Positions 1 to 6,052 of a stretch of DNA of 12,376 nt are shown here, piece by piece. The notes beneath the pieces are model-generated. The model worked only from the letters and a program-made list of their open reading frames with translations. It made no database searches and had not been told where the DNA came from. Numbering within the stretch: position 1 is the stretch's first letter; the number at the start of each line of letters is the position of its first letter. Source of the DNA: Oscillospiraceae bacterium (GTDB lineage: Bacteria > Bacillota > Clostridia > Oscillospirales > Oscillospiraceae). The stretch covers positions 1 through 12,376 of the forward strand of contig JAJBVW010000076.1 in the NCBI GenBank assembly GCA_020866945.1. The letters are read 5' to 3'. The position numbers and the translations under genes are program-made.

Positions 1-1
1 C

Positions 2-1405
2 TCCTGGGCCGTGATAGGGGGCCGGGGCCGCCGGGCGGAGGATTCCGGCTATGTGACGGGCCTTTATGGCAGAGCCATCCGGGAGCGGGTGCTGCCCACG
101 CAGGAGGAGCAGGAGCTTCTCGCGCAGTCGCTGGCTCCATACGGGCTGAGCGCCGGGCCGCTGACCCCGCCGGAGACGCCGGAGCTTCTGGCCCCGCCCG
201 CGAAGCCGGACAGAACGGCGGAGCGGTTCCTCTCCGATGTGCGGAAGGATTACATGAACGGCGAGCTGCGCCGCGTGCCGGTCAGCCTGTACGCCGTCAT
301 GCGGCAGGGGCAGAAGGCCATGTTCGCCGCCGAGGACGACCAGGGCCACCGGGCCGTGTTCGCGGGCTATGAGCCGATAGATTTGGGCCGCCAGGGCCTT
401 TCCGAGAGCCGGGTGCGGGAGGTCATGTACCGCTCCGGCGGCACGCCATACAGCTGCGCGGACGTGCACTGCGCCATCGAGTCGAACCTGGATTACCCCG
501 ACGAGGCGCTGGACGACGCGAGGAAAAACCTTCTCGCCCAGATCACCGAGGCCCGTCGCCAGCCGCAGGCCGTGAAGACGGGCGATATGCCCCCGGAGCC
601 GGAGCCTGCACCCGCGCCGGAGCGGACGAATTTTATTATCCAGGTGACGCGGGCCGAGCAGCTGACCGAGGCGCTGGCGGACACGGAGCCGGATTACCTC
701 TATGTCCCGGCGGAGCTTCTGGCCGCGGGCGCGGAGGGCGTGGCGTATTTTCGCGACAAGGGGGCCAGGATTGTCGCCGTGCTGCCGCGCATCGTGACGG
801 ACGGAGAGGAGCCGACCCTCCGGGAGCTTCTCGCTACCCTGCGCGCCGCGGGCGTGGAGGAGGCGCTGGCCGGAAGCCTCGGGCTTGTCCCCGCCGCCTT
901 ACAGGCGGGCATGACCCTCCGGGGGGATTTCGGCCTGAACGTGACGAACAGCCATACGCTTGCGCGGCTGGCCCACGCGGGGTTTCAGTCGCTGACCGCC
1001 TCCTTCGAGCTGTCCGCCCGGCAGATATGGGGTCTCGCCCCCTATGGTCGCACGGAAATGATTATTTATGGCCGCGTACCGGTAATGATAACGGAGCGGT
1101 GCCTCATCCGCACCAGCGCGGGGCGCTGCACCTGCGCCACGCCCACCAGCATGAGCGACCCCTACGGCAGCGTCTACCCGGTGGAAAAGGAATTTGGCTG
1201 CCGCAATGTGGTATACGACGGCAGGAAGATATTCCTCGCGGACAGGCCGGACATATACGGTGGCCGGGGCCTGTGGGGCGTGCGGCTGCTGTTCACCACG
1301 GAGAGTGCGCGGGAGTGCGTCTCCGTGGCGGAGCGATACAGGGACAGGAACCGCTACCAGCCCATCAACATTGGCCGGGGCGCTTACGCGAAAGGAGCAT
1401 TATGA
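2..1405 (+). CDS. Peptidase U32 family protein with DUF3656 domain, C-terminal part (5' end outside window)
   Basis: The reading frame is open to the left edge, so this is the C-terminal ~467 residues of a longer protein; the GTG at 11 is not a credible start. A DUF3656-like region lies at about bases 210-560, with segments such as NGELRRVPVSL, a G-hydrophobic-EPIDL stretch and RSGGTPYSC. A U32-like barrel half follows (about 630-1390), recognisable by LRGDFGLNVTNS, the ELS segment, YGRVPVMITERC and a Cys-containing end with VYPVEKEFGCRN. Large U32/DUF3656 proteins usually exceed 700 residues, so about a third is missing here. U32 proteins were named collagenase-like proteases, but characterised members (RlhA, UbiU/UbiV) act in RNA or ubiquinone hydroxylation and some bind Fe-S clusters; the role of this one is unknown. 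Its stop overlaps the maf start (ATGA, 1402-1405), so it probably leads or belongs to the maf-mre operon. Confidence 0.87.
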   Translation, partial: SWAVIGGRGRRAEDSGYVTGLYGRAIRERVLPTQEEQELLAQSLAPYGLSAGPLTPPETPELLAPPAKPDRTAERFLSDVRKDYMNGELRRVPVSLYAVMRQGQKAMFAAEDDQGHRAVFAGYEPIDLGRQGLSESRVREVMYRSGGTPYSCADVHCAIESNLDYPDEALDDARKNLLAQITEARRQPQAVKTGDMPPEPEPAPAPERTNFIIQVTRAEQLTEALADTEPDYLYVPAELLAAGAEGVAYFRDKGARIVAVLPRIVTDGEEPTLRELLATLRAAGVEEALAGSLGLVPAALQAGMTLRGDFGLNVTNSHTLARLAHAGFQSLTASFELSARQIWGLAPYGRTEMIIYGRVPVMITERCLIRTSAGRCTCATPTSMSDPYGSVYPVEKEFGCRNVVYDGRKIFLADRPDIYGGRGLWGVRLLFTTESARECVSVAERYRDRNRYQPINIGRGAYAKGAL

Positions 1406-1968
1406 ACCTGATACTGGCATCGGCCTCCCCCCGCCGGCGGGAGATATTGGAGCACATCGGCGCATCCTTTGACATCATCCCCGCGCAGGGAGAGGAAAAG
1501 CCACCCGCCGGGGCCTCGGGCGCGGAAACGGCCATGGCTCTTTCCCGCGCCAAGGCGGAGGAGATAGCGGCAGGCCACCCGGAAAGCGTCGTCATTGGCG
1601 CGGACACGGTTGTGGAGGCGGACGGCGTCCTTCTGGGAAAGCCCCGGGACGAGGCGGACGCGGCGAGAATGCTCCGTATGCTCTCCGGCAAGGCCCACCG
1701 GGTCTATACCGGGGTCACGGTGATAAAGGACGGGAAGGCCATGACGCAGGCGGAGGAGACCGCCGTCTATTTCCGCACCCTGACGGAGCGGGAGATCGCC
1801 GCCTATATCGCCACAGGCGAACCGATGGACAAGGCCGGGGCCTATGGCTATCAGGGCTATGCCGGGCTTTTCATCGAGAAGATTGAGGGCGATTACTTCA
1901 ATGTCATCGGCCTGCCTCTGTGCTGTCTGGGGCGGCTGCTGGAACAGGCGGGAGTGTCTTTGCTGTGA
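1402..1968 (+). CDS. maf: Maf family nucleoside triphosphate pyrophosphatase (dTTP/UTP type)
   Basis: Maf proteins hydrolyse non-canonical or excess NTPs (dTTP, UTP, modified pyrimidines) to NMP and PPi in the cytoplasm, as house-cleaning enzymes also linked to division arrest. The 188-residue product has the usual family length. Signatures seen are SASPRRREIL at residues 7-16 (phosphate-binding loop), IGADTVV with acidic D68, LGKPRD around K80, SGKAHRVYTGV, and the C-terminal DKAGAYGYQGYAGLFIEKIEG with the Q-G element typical of the YhdE-like subgroup. The start at 1402 is chosen because AAAGGAG (1391-1397) sits just upstream and it overlaps the U32 stop by four bases. A longer open frame extends upstream to 1027, but it only shadows the U32 gene. 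The end overlaps the mreC GTG start (GTGA, 1965-1968). maf next to mre genes is a common Firmicute arrangement. Confidence 0.95.
   Translation: MNLILASASPRRREILEHIGASFDIIPAQGEEKPPAGASGAETAMALSRAKAEEIAAGHPESVVIGADTVVEADGVLLGKPRDEADAARMLRMLSGKAHRVYTGVTVIKDGKAMTQAEETAVYFRTLTEREIAAYIATGEPMDKAGAYGYQGYAGLFIEKIEGDYFNVIGLPLCCLGRLLEQAGVSLL
1950..1954 (+). promoter_or_regulatory. Shine-Dalgarno for mreC (decides GTG start)
   Basis: GGGAG lies 10 bases before GTG 1965, inside the end of maf. With the GTGA stop/start overlap it supports 1965 as the mreC start rather than the upstream in-frame positions. Confidence 0.6.
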
Positions 1969-2816
1969 AGGACTATATCAAAAAATACGGCCTGCGGGTT
2001 GGCATCGCCGTCATTGTGGTGGTGCTGGTGGTCGTGCTGGCCGCGAACCTGCTGGGCGGCTCGGCGGGGCTTCTCGCGAACCTGTCCGGCAGCGTGGCAA
2101 ACCCCATCCGGCAGGCGGCCTCCTCCGTCGTGGGCCGAATCGAGGAGCGTTACGGCTATATCTACAAATATGACCAGCTCGTAGAGGAAAACGAAGCCCT
2201 CCGCGCACAGCTGGCCGAGGCCCAGCAGGAGGCCATCAACGCCGCCGAATATCAGGAGGAGAACGAGCGGCTCCGGGAGCTTCTGGGTTTTGCGGAAAAG
2301 CACGAGGATTTCGTCATGGAGCCGGCCAAGATAACCGAGTGGACAAGCTCCAACTGGGCGAGCACCTTCACCATCTCCAAGGGTACGGCGAACGCCACGA
2401 ATGAGATCGAGGTGGGCGACTGCGTCATCACGGAATACGGCGCGCTGGTGGGCCAGATCATCGAGGTCGGCTCCACCTGGTGCACGGTGCGCACCATCAT
2501 AGACCCCTCCATCGACGTGGGCGCGCTCGTGGGCGAGGCAGGCTCGGTGGGGATGTGCATCGGCGATTTCGCCCTCATGCAGGAGGGCTGTCTGAAGCTC
2601 ACATATCTTGCGGAAAACGCGCAGCTCGTGGAGGGGGACGTCGTCACGACCTCCGGCAAGGGGTCTTATATCCCCACGGGGCTTATCATCGGCTATATCC
2701 AATCCGTCCTGTCCGAGGCAAACGGCCAGACCATCTACGGCGTGGTGGAGCCGGCGTGCGATTTGGATAACCTCAGCCAGGTGTATATCATCACTGACTT
2801 TACCATCCAGGAGTGA
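1965..2816 (+). CDS. mreC: Rod shape-determining protein MreC
   Basis: MreC is a bitopic membrane scaffold of the elongasome. It links cytoplasmic MreB filaments and MreD/RodA to PBP2 in the periplasm or outside face and stimulates PBP2. The 283-residue product (GTG start) has a short charged N-terminus (VKDYIKKYG), one very hydrophobic transmembrane segment at about residues 12-30, a coiled coil at about 68-107 rich in Glu, Leu, Ala and Gln, and then the beta-rich MreC domain with segments such as GDCVITEYGALVGQI, a DPSIDVGA element and GDVVTTSGKGSYIPTGLIIG. Length and order match the family. The GTG start gives a four-base overlap with maf; any ATG would fall inside or after the membrane segment. 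mreD follows after a 6-base gap. mreB, usually just upstream, is not between maf and mreC here. Confidence 0.95.
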   Translation: MKDYIKKYGLRVGIAVIVVVLVVVLAANLLGGSAGLLANLSGSVANPIRQAASSVVGRIEERYGYIYKYDQLVEENEALRAQLAEAQQEAINAAEYQEENERLRELLGFAEKHEDFVMEPAKITEWTSSNWASTFTISKGTANATNEIEVGDCVITEYGALVGQIIEVGSTWCTVRTIIDPSIDVGALVGEAGSVGMCIGDFALMQEGCLKLTYLAENAQLVEGDVVTTSGKGSYIPTGLIIGYIQSVLSEANGQTIYGVVEPACDLDNLSQVYIITDFTIQE

Positions 2817-2822
2817 GACGAG

Positions 2823-3422
2823 ATGCTGCTTGACCTGATTGACCTGTCAAAGCTCCGGCGGGGCATCGTATACGCCCTGATCATGGCGGCGCTGTTCGCC
2901 GTGCAGTCGCTGTTTTTGTCACCGCTGCCGCGGGTCGGCGGGCGGGCCATGCTGGTGCCGGCGGTCGTCATGGCGGTGGGCCTGCTGGAGGGCGGGCCGT
3001 GGGGCGGCTTTGTGGGCCTCGCCGCCGGGTATTTCATGGATATGGGCTACGCGGAGCAGACAGTGCTGTTCACGGTGCTGTTTCCCGTTCTCGGCTTCTT
3101 CGCCGGCGTGATGGGCAAATATATGCTCCGCAAGGGCTTTGTGTCCTATATGGTGGTGACGCTGTGCGCGCTGTGCATCATCACCTTCTGCCAGATGTTC
3201 AAATTCCTGTTTCTGTCCGACACGAGCACCTGGGCCGTCTGGCGTACCGGCCTTATCCAGGTGGGCTGGAGCCTCGTGTGGGCCATCCCCATCTATTTCC
3301 CCTGCCGAAGCATTGCTTCCCGGCCAATGGGAAATAAAAGAAAACGCATCATTCACCCCCTGGCTGCCGATGGGGAGGCGCGGCCTGTGATTTCTGCCTG
3401 GGGCAGAGAAAGGATACCATGA
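2823..3422 (+). CDS. mreD: Rod shape-determining protein MreD
   Basis: MreD is the small polytopic membrane partner of MreC in the elongasome. The 199-residue product is mostly hydrophobic, with about five or six membrane segments between residues 15 and 160, and carries the conserved GYFMDM-like Asp motif near residue 70 in a G/A-rich loop. AGGAG (2809-2813), which overlaps the end of mreC, precedes the ATG by 9 bases. The protein is longer than the common 160-175 residues: after the last membrane helix there is a tail of about 35 residues that is basic (NKRKR) and not obviously conserved. It may simply be the sequence needed to reach the overlapping PBP start (ATGA, 3419-3422). The assignment rests on hydropathy pattern plus position between mreC and a class B PBP, since MreD sequences diverge quickly. 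Confidence 0.9.
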   Translation: MLLDLIDLSKLRRGIVYALIMAALFAVQSLFLSPLPRVGGRAMLVPAVVMAVGLLEGGPWGGFVGLAAGYFMDMGYAEQTVLFTVLFPVLGFFAGVMGKYMLRKGFVSYMVVTLCALCIITFCQMFKFLFLSDTSTWAVWRTGLIQVGWSLVWAIPIYFPCRSIASRPMGNKRKRIIHPLAADGEARPVISAWGRERIP

Positions 3423-5506
3423 GAAGACTGATAAGTCCGGGACGGCTGGCGGTTTTGGCGCTCACCGTGGCGGCGCTGCTGGGACTGTATATCACGACGC
3501 TGTATAAGCTCCAGATTGTCGAGGGCGCCGAATATTATGAGGCGTCCACCAACTCCATCGTCTCCACGGAGACCGTGGTGGCCGCCAGGGGAAACATCCT
3601 CGACCGCTACGGGCGGCTGCTGGTGTCAAACCGCAACTGCAATAACCTGCTCATAAACTCCACCACTCTCTTTGAGGAGGACGACCCCAACGCCATGATA
3701 CTCAAAATGTGCACCATCGTGACGGAAAACGGGGACACCTATACCGACGACCTGCCCATCACCACCACCGCGCCCTTTGAATACGTGGAGAACATGACGA
3801 GCCTTCAGTCCACCCGCCTGCAGGCGTGGCTTGCCGCGAATGGTCTCGACTCCGACGCCACCGCCGTGGAGGTCATGGCGAAAATGCGCACCCGCTACGA
3901 CATCGACAGCAACTATACCGCCGAAGAAATGCGCATCATCGCCGGGGTTCGGTATTCCATTAATATACGCTATGTTATCAACACCTCCGACTATGTCTAC
4001 GCGGAGGATGTGAGCATCGACACCATCACAGCGCTGATGGAGGCGGACGTGACCGGCTTTGAGGTGCAGGTCAGCTACATCCGCGAATACAATACGGAAT
4101 ATGCCGCGCACATCCTGGGCTATACGGGACTCATGAACGAGACGGAATACGAGACGTATTCGGAGCTGGGCTATAAGCTCAACGCCACCGTGGGCAAGGC
4201 CGGCGTGGAAAAGGCCTTTGAGGAGCTGCTGCACGGCTCGGACGGCACGGCCACCGTCACCCGCACGAGCGAGGGCGTTATCACCAGCACGGTATACACG
4301 GAGGAGCCGGAGCCGGGAAACCACATCTATCTCACCATAGACATCGAGCTGCAGGCCGTGGCGGAATCGGCCCTGGCCTCCTATATCGAGGAGACGAACG
4401 CCGAGCGCGAGATTGAAAACGAGGCGGCGGAGCAGCTCGGGAACACAGACGACCTCCAGGATCTCATCACCGGCGGCGCCGTGGTGGCCATCGACGTGAA
4501 CACCGGCGAGCCGCTCTGCATCGTCAGCTATCCCACCTACAGCCTCAGCACGCTCATGGAGGACTATTCAGACCTTGTGTCGGACTCCTCCTCCCCGCTG
4601 TTTAACCGCGCGCTCTCCGGCACCTACGCGCCCGGCTCGACCTTCAAGCCGCTGGTAGCGCTCGCGGCGCTGGACACCGGGGCCATCGGCGCGGAGACGG
4701 AATATGAATGCACCGGCATCTTTGAAAAATACGCCGAGCAGGGCTATTCCCCCCGCTGCACCGGCTCCCACGGGACGCTGACCGTGACGAAGGCGCTGAC
4801 CTACAGCTGCAACGTGTTTTTCTACAACGTGGGCGACGTGCTGGGCATCAGCAAGATAGACGAATACGCCGCCATGATGGGCCTTGGCGAGACCACGGGC
4901 ATCGAGCTGGACGAGGCCAGCGGCGCGGTGGCGTCCCCGGACTACAAGGCCCAGGTATACGCCGGGACGACAGAGGCGGACTGGTTCGCCGGCGACACCC
5001 TGCAGGCGGCCATCGGCCAGTCCATCACCGGCATTACGCCCATCCAGATGGCCCGCTACACGGCGGCGCTCGCCAATTCCGGCACGGTATATAACTGCTC
5101 CATCCTCAAGTCCGTCAGCAGCTATGACTATTCGGAGAGCATTTACGAGCGGGAGCCGTCCGTTTACGGCACGGTGGAGACCCATGATTATGTGTGGTCG
5201 CTCATCCAGGAGGGAATGTACGGCGTGGCCAACGAATACGGCGGCACGGCCTATTCCGTGTTCTATGACTTCACGCCCCAGGTGGCCGCGAAGACCGGCA
5301 CCACCCAGATCAGCACCTCCGGCAACGACGCCTTCTTCATCTGCTACGCGCCCTATGACGACCCGGAGGTCGCCGTGGTCGTCGCCGTGGAAAACGGCGC
5401 TTACGGCGCGAACCTCGCCACCATCGCGCGGGAGGTGCTGGAGTATTATTTTGACGTCGAGCAGAACACCCAGCAAATCGAAGATGAATTGACATTGCTG
5501 TCCTAA
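3419..5506 (+). CDS. mrdA: Class B penicillin-binding protein, PBP2/MrdA type (elongasome transpeptidase)
   Basis: This DD-transpeptidase cross-links peptidoglycan stems during cell elongation, working with RodA and MreC/MreD on the outer face of the membrane. The 695-residue product has a signal-anchor helix at about residues 8-27, then the class B dimerisation/pedestal domain beginning with the RGNILDRYGRLL motif near residue 60. The penicillin-binding domain has all three active-site motifs: S407-T-F-K410 (acyl-ester Ser), S463-C-N465 and K625-T-G627. The catalytic set is therefore intact. The ATG overlaps the mreD stop by four bases and GAAAGG precedes it closely. Its place directly after mreCD argues for the PBP2 role rather than FtsI. 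The last codons carry the promoter of the next transcription unit, and no terminator is visible after the stop. Confidence 0.94.
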   Translation: MRRLISPGRLAVLALTVAALLGLYITTLYKLQIVEGAEYYEASTNSIVSTETVVAARGNILDRYGRLLVSNRNCNNLLINSTTLFEEDDPNAMILKMCTIVTENGDTYTDDLPITTTAPFEYVENMTSLQSTRLQAWLAANGLDSDATAVEVMAKMRTRYDIDSNYTAEEMRIIAGVRYSINIRYVINTSDYVYAEDVSIDTITALMEADVTGFEVQVSYIREYNTEYAAHILGYTGLMNETEYETYSELGYKLNATVGKAGVEKAFEELLHGSDGTATVTRTSEGVITSTVYTEEPEPGNHIYLTIDIELQAVAESALASYIEETNAEREIENEAAEQLGNTDDLQDLITGGAVVAIDVNTGEPLCIVSYPTYSLSTLMEDYSDLVSDSSSPLFNRALSGTYAPGSTFKPLVALAALDTGAIGAETEYECTGIFEKYAEQGYSPRCTGSHGTLTVTKALTYSCNVFFYNVGDVLGISKIDEYAAMMGLGETTGIELDEASGAVASPDYKAQVYAGTTEADWFAGDTLQAAIGQSITGITPIQMARYTAALANSGTVYNCSILKSVSSYDYSESIYEREPSVYGTVETHDYVWSLIQEGMYGVANEYGGTAYSVFYDFTPQVAAKTGTTQISTSGNDAFFICYAPYDDPEVAVVVAVENGAYGANLATIAREVLEYYFDVEQNTQQIEDELTLLS

Positions 5507-5518
5507 AAATATTATAAT
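5489..5518 (+). promoter_or_regulatory. Consensus sigma-A promoter for the mgsA-hisS-aspS-comM unit
   Basis: A perfect TTGACA (5489-5494) and a perfect TATAAT (5513-5518) are separated by 18 bases. The -35 lies within the last codons of the PBP gene and the -10 lies just after its TAA stop. Transcription would start near 5525, leaving a leader of about 50 bases before ATG 5575. No operator or riboswitch is evident in that leader, which contains only a weak 4-bp stem (5535-5548). Confidence 0.82.
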
Positions 5519-5574
5519 AGGAGCAAAAGACAAGCGGCAGGAAAGCCGGTCAAATTTGAACAGGGGGAACGCCT

Positions 5575-5979
5575 ATGAATATCGCAATCATGGCCCACGA
5601 CGGAAAAAAGGAGCTGATGGTGCAGTTCTGCATCGCCTACTGCGGCATCCTGGCGGAGCACTCCATCATCGCCACAAGCGCCACCGGAAAGCTTGTCGCG
5701 GAGGCCACCGGCCTGCCCATCAGCCTGTATATGACGGCGGCCCAGGGCGGCGTCCAGCAGATCGGCGCGCGCATCGCCTATAACGAGATTGACCTCGTAA
5801 TGTTCTTCGCTGACCCCACGCGCCCGGAGCTGTTCAGCCAGGTGAACGAAATTTCCCGCCTGTGCGACGTATACAACATCCCCTTCGCGGCAAACGTCGC
5901 GACGGCGGAGGTGCTGGTGCAGGGTCTGCGCCGCGGCGACTTCGCCTGGCGCGATATAGTCAATCCCAAAAAAGTCTGA
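5575..5979 (+). CDS. mgsA: MgsA-family (methylglyoxal synthase-like) protein lacking canonical catalytic residues
   Basis: MgsA converts dihydroxyacetone phosphate to methylglyoxal and phosphate. The 134-residue product clearly has the MGS fold: MNIAIMAHDGKKE at the N-terminus, ATSATGK, GGVQQIGARIA, VMFFADP, RLCDVYNIPFAANVATAE and a C-terminal RGDFAWRDI. Aligned by eye with E. coli MgsA (offset 11 residues), H8, D9, K12 and T34 keep the positions of H19, D20, K23 and T45. However, the catalytic base D71 is V60, T47 is A36, S65-G66 are T54-A55, and the segment holding H98 and D101 is one residue shorter and reads LFSQV. The enzyme may thus be inactive or act on something else; the product name should be read as a family name. 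AGGGGG (5562-5567) gives a good ribosome site. It is the first gene after the consensus promoter. In clostridia mgsA often follows the mre/min/rodA cluster, which fits its place here. Confidence 0.85.
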   Translation: MNIAIMAHDGKKELMVQFCIAYCGILAEHSIIATSATGKLVAEATGLPISLYMTAAQGGVQQIGARIAYNEIDLVMFFADPTRPELFSQVNEISRLCDVYNIPFAANVATAEVLVQGLRRGDFAWRDIVNPKKV

Positions 5980-6008
5980 CCACACAGGGCTTTAAAATAA
6001 TGGAAAAC

Positions 6009-6030
6009 GCGGCGCTCCCATGAGCGCCGC
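6009..6030 (+). repeat. Perfect 9-bp inverted repeat (hairpin) between mgsA and hisS
   Basis: GCGGCGCTC (6009-6017) pairs fully with GAGCGCCGC (6022-6030) around a CCAT loop. No T-tract follows on the plus strand, so it is not a standard terminator for mgsA. On the minus strand it is followed by GTTTTCC and AT-rich sequence, giving at most a weak reverse-direction terminator. It may stabilise or process the mRNA ahead of hisS. It would also sequester the alternative ATG at 6020. Confidence 0.6.
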
Positions 6031-6039
6031 CACCGCCAT

Positions 6040-6044
6040 GAGGT
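6040..6044 (+). promoter_or_regulatory. Shine-Dalgarno for hisS (decides start at 6053)
   Basis: GAGGT ends 8 bases before ATG 6053. The in-frame ATG at 6020 lies in the loop of a stable hairpin, and the one at 6038 precedes this site, so both are less likely starts. The protein from 6053 begins MERIKPRTLSGFMELLP, close to where HisRS sequences usually begin. Confidence 0.6.
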
Positions 6045-6052
6045 ATGCAAAG

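Noticed and set aside
1027..1401. Upstream extension of the maf frame
   Set aside because: It lies within the U32 gene in another frame. The Shine-Dalgarno and ATGA overlap place the maf start at 1402, giving the normal family length.
2823..5506. Possibility that the PBP is FtsI with a division role
   Set aside because: Direct linkage to mreC and mreD by overlap favours the elongation-specific PBP2; no ftsL, mraY or mur gene is nearby.
5993..5998. TAAAAT as a -10 box for a separate hisS promoter
   Set aside because: No -35-like hexamer lies 16-19 bases upstream.
6009..6040. Hairpin after mgsA as a rho-independent terminator
   Set aside because: No T-tract follows on the plus strand, and hisS-aspS-comM would then lack a promoter.
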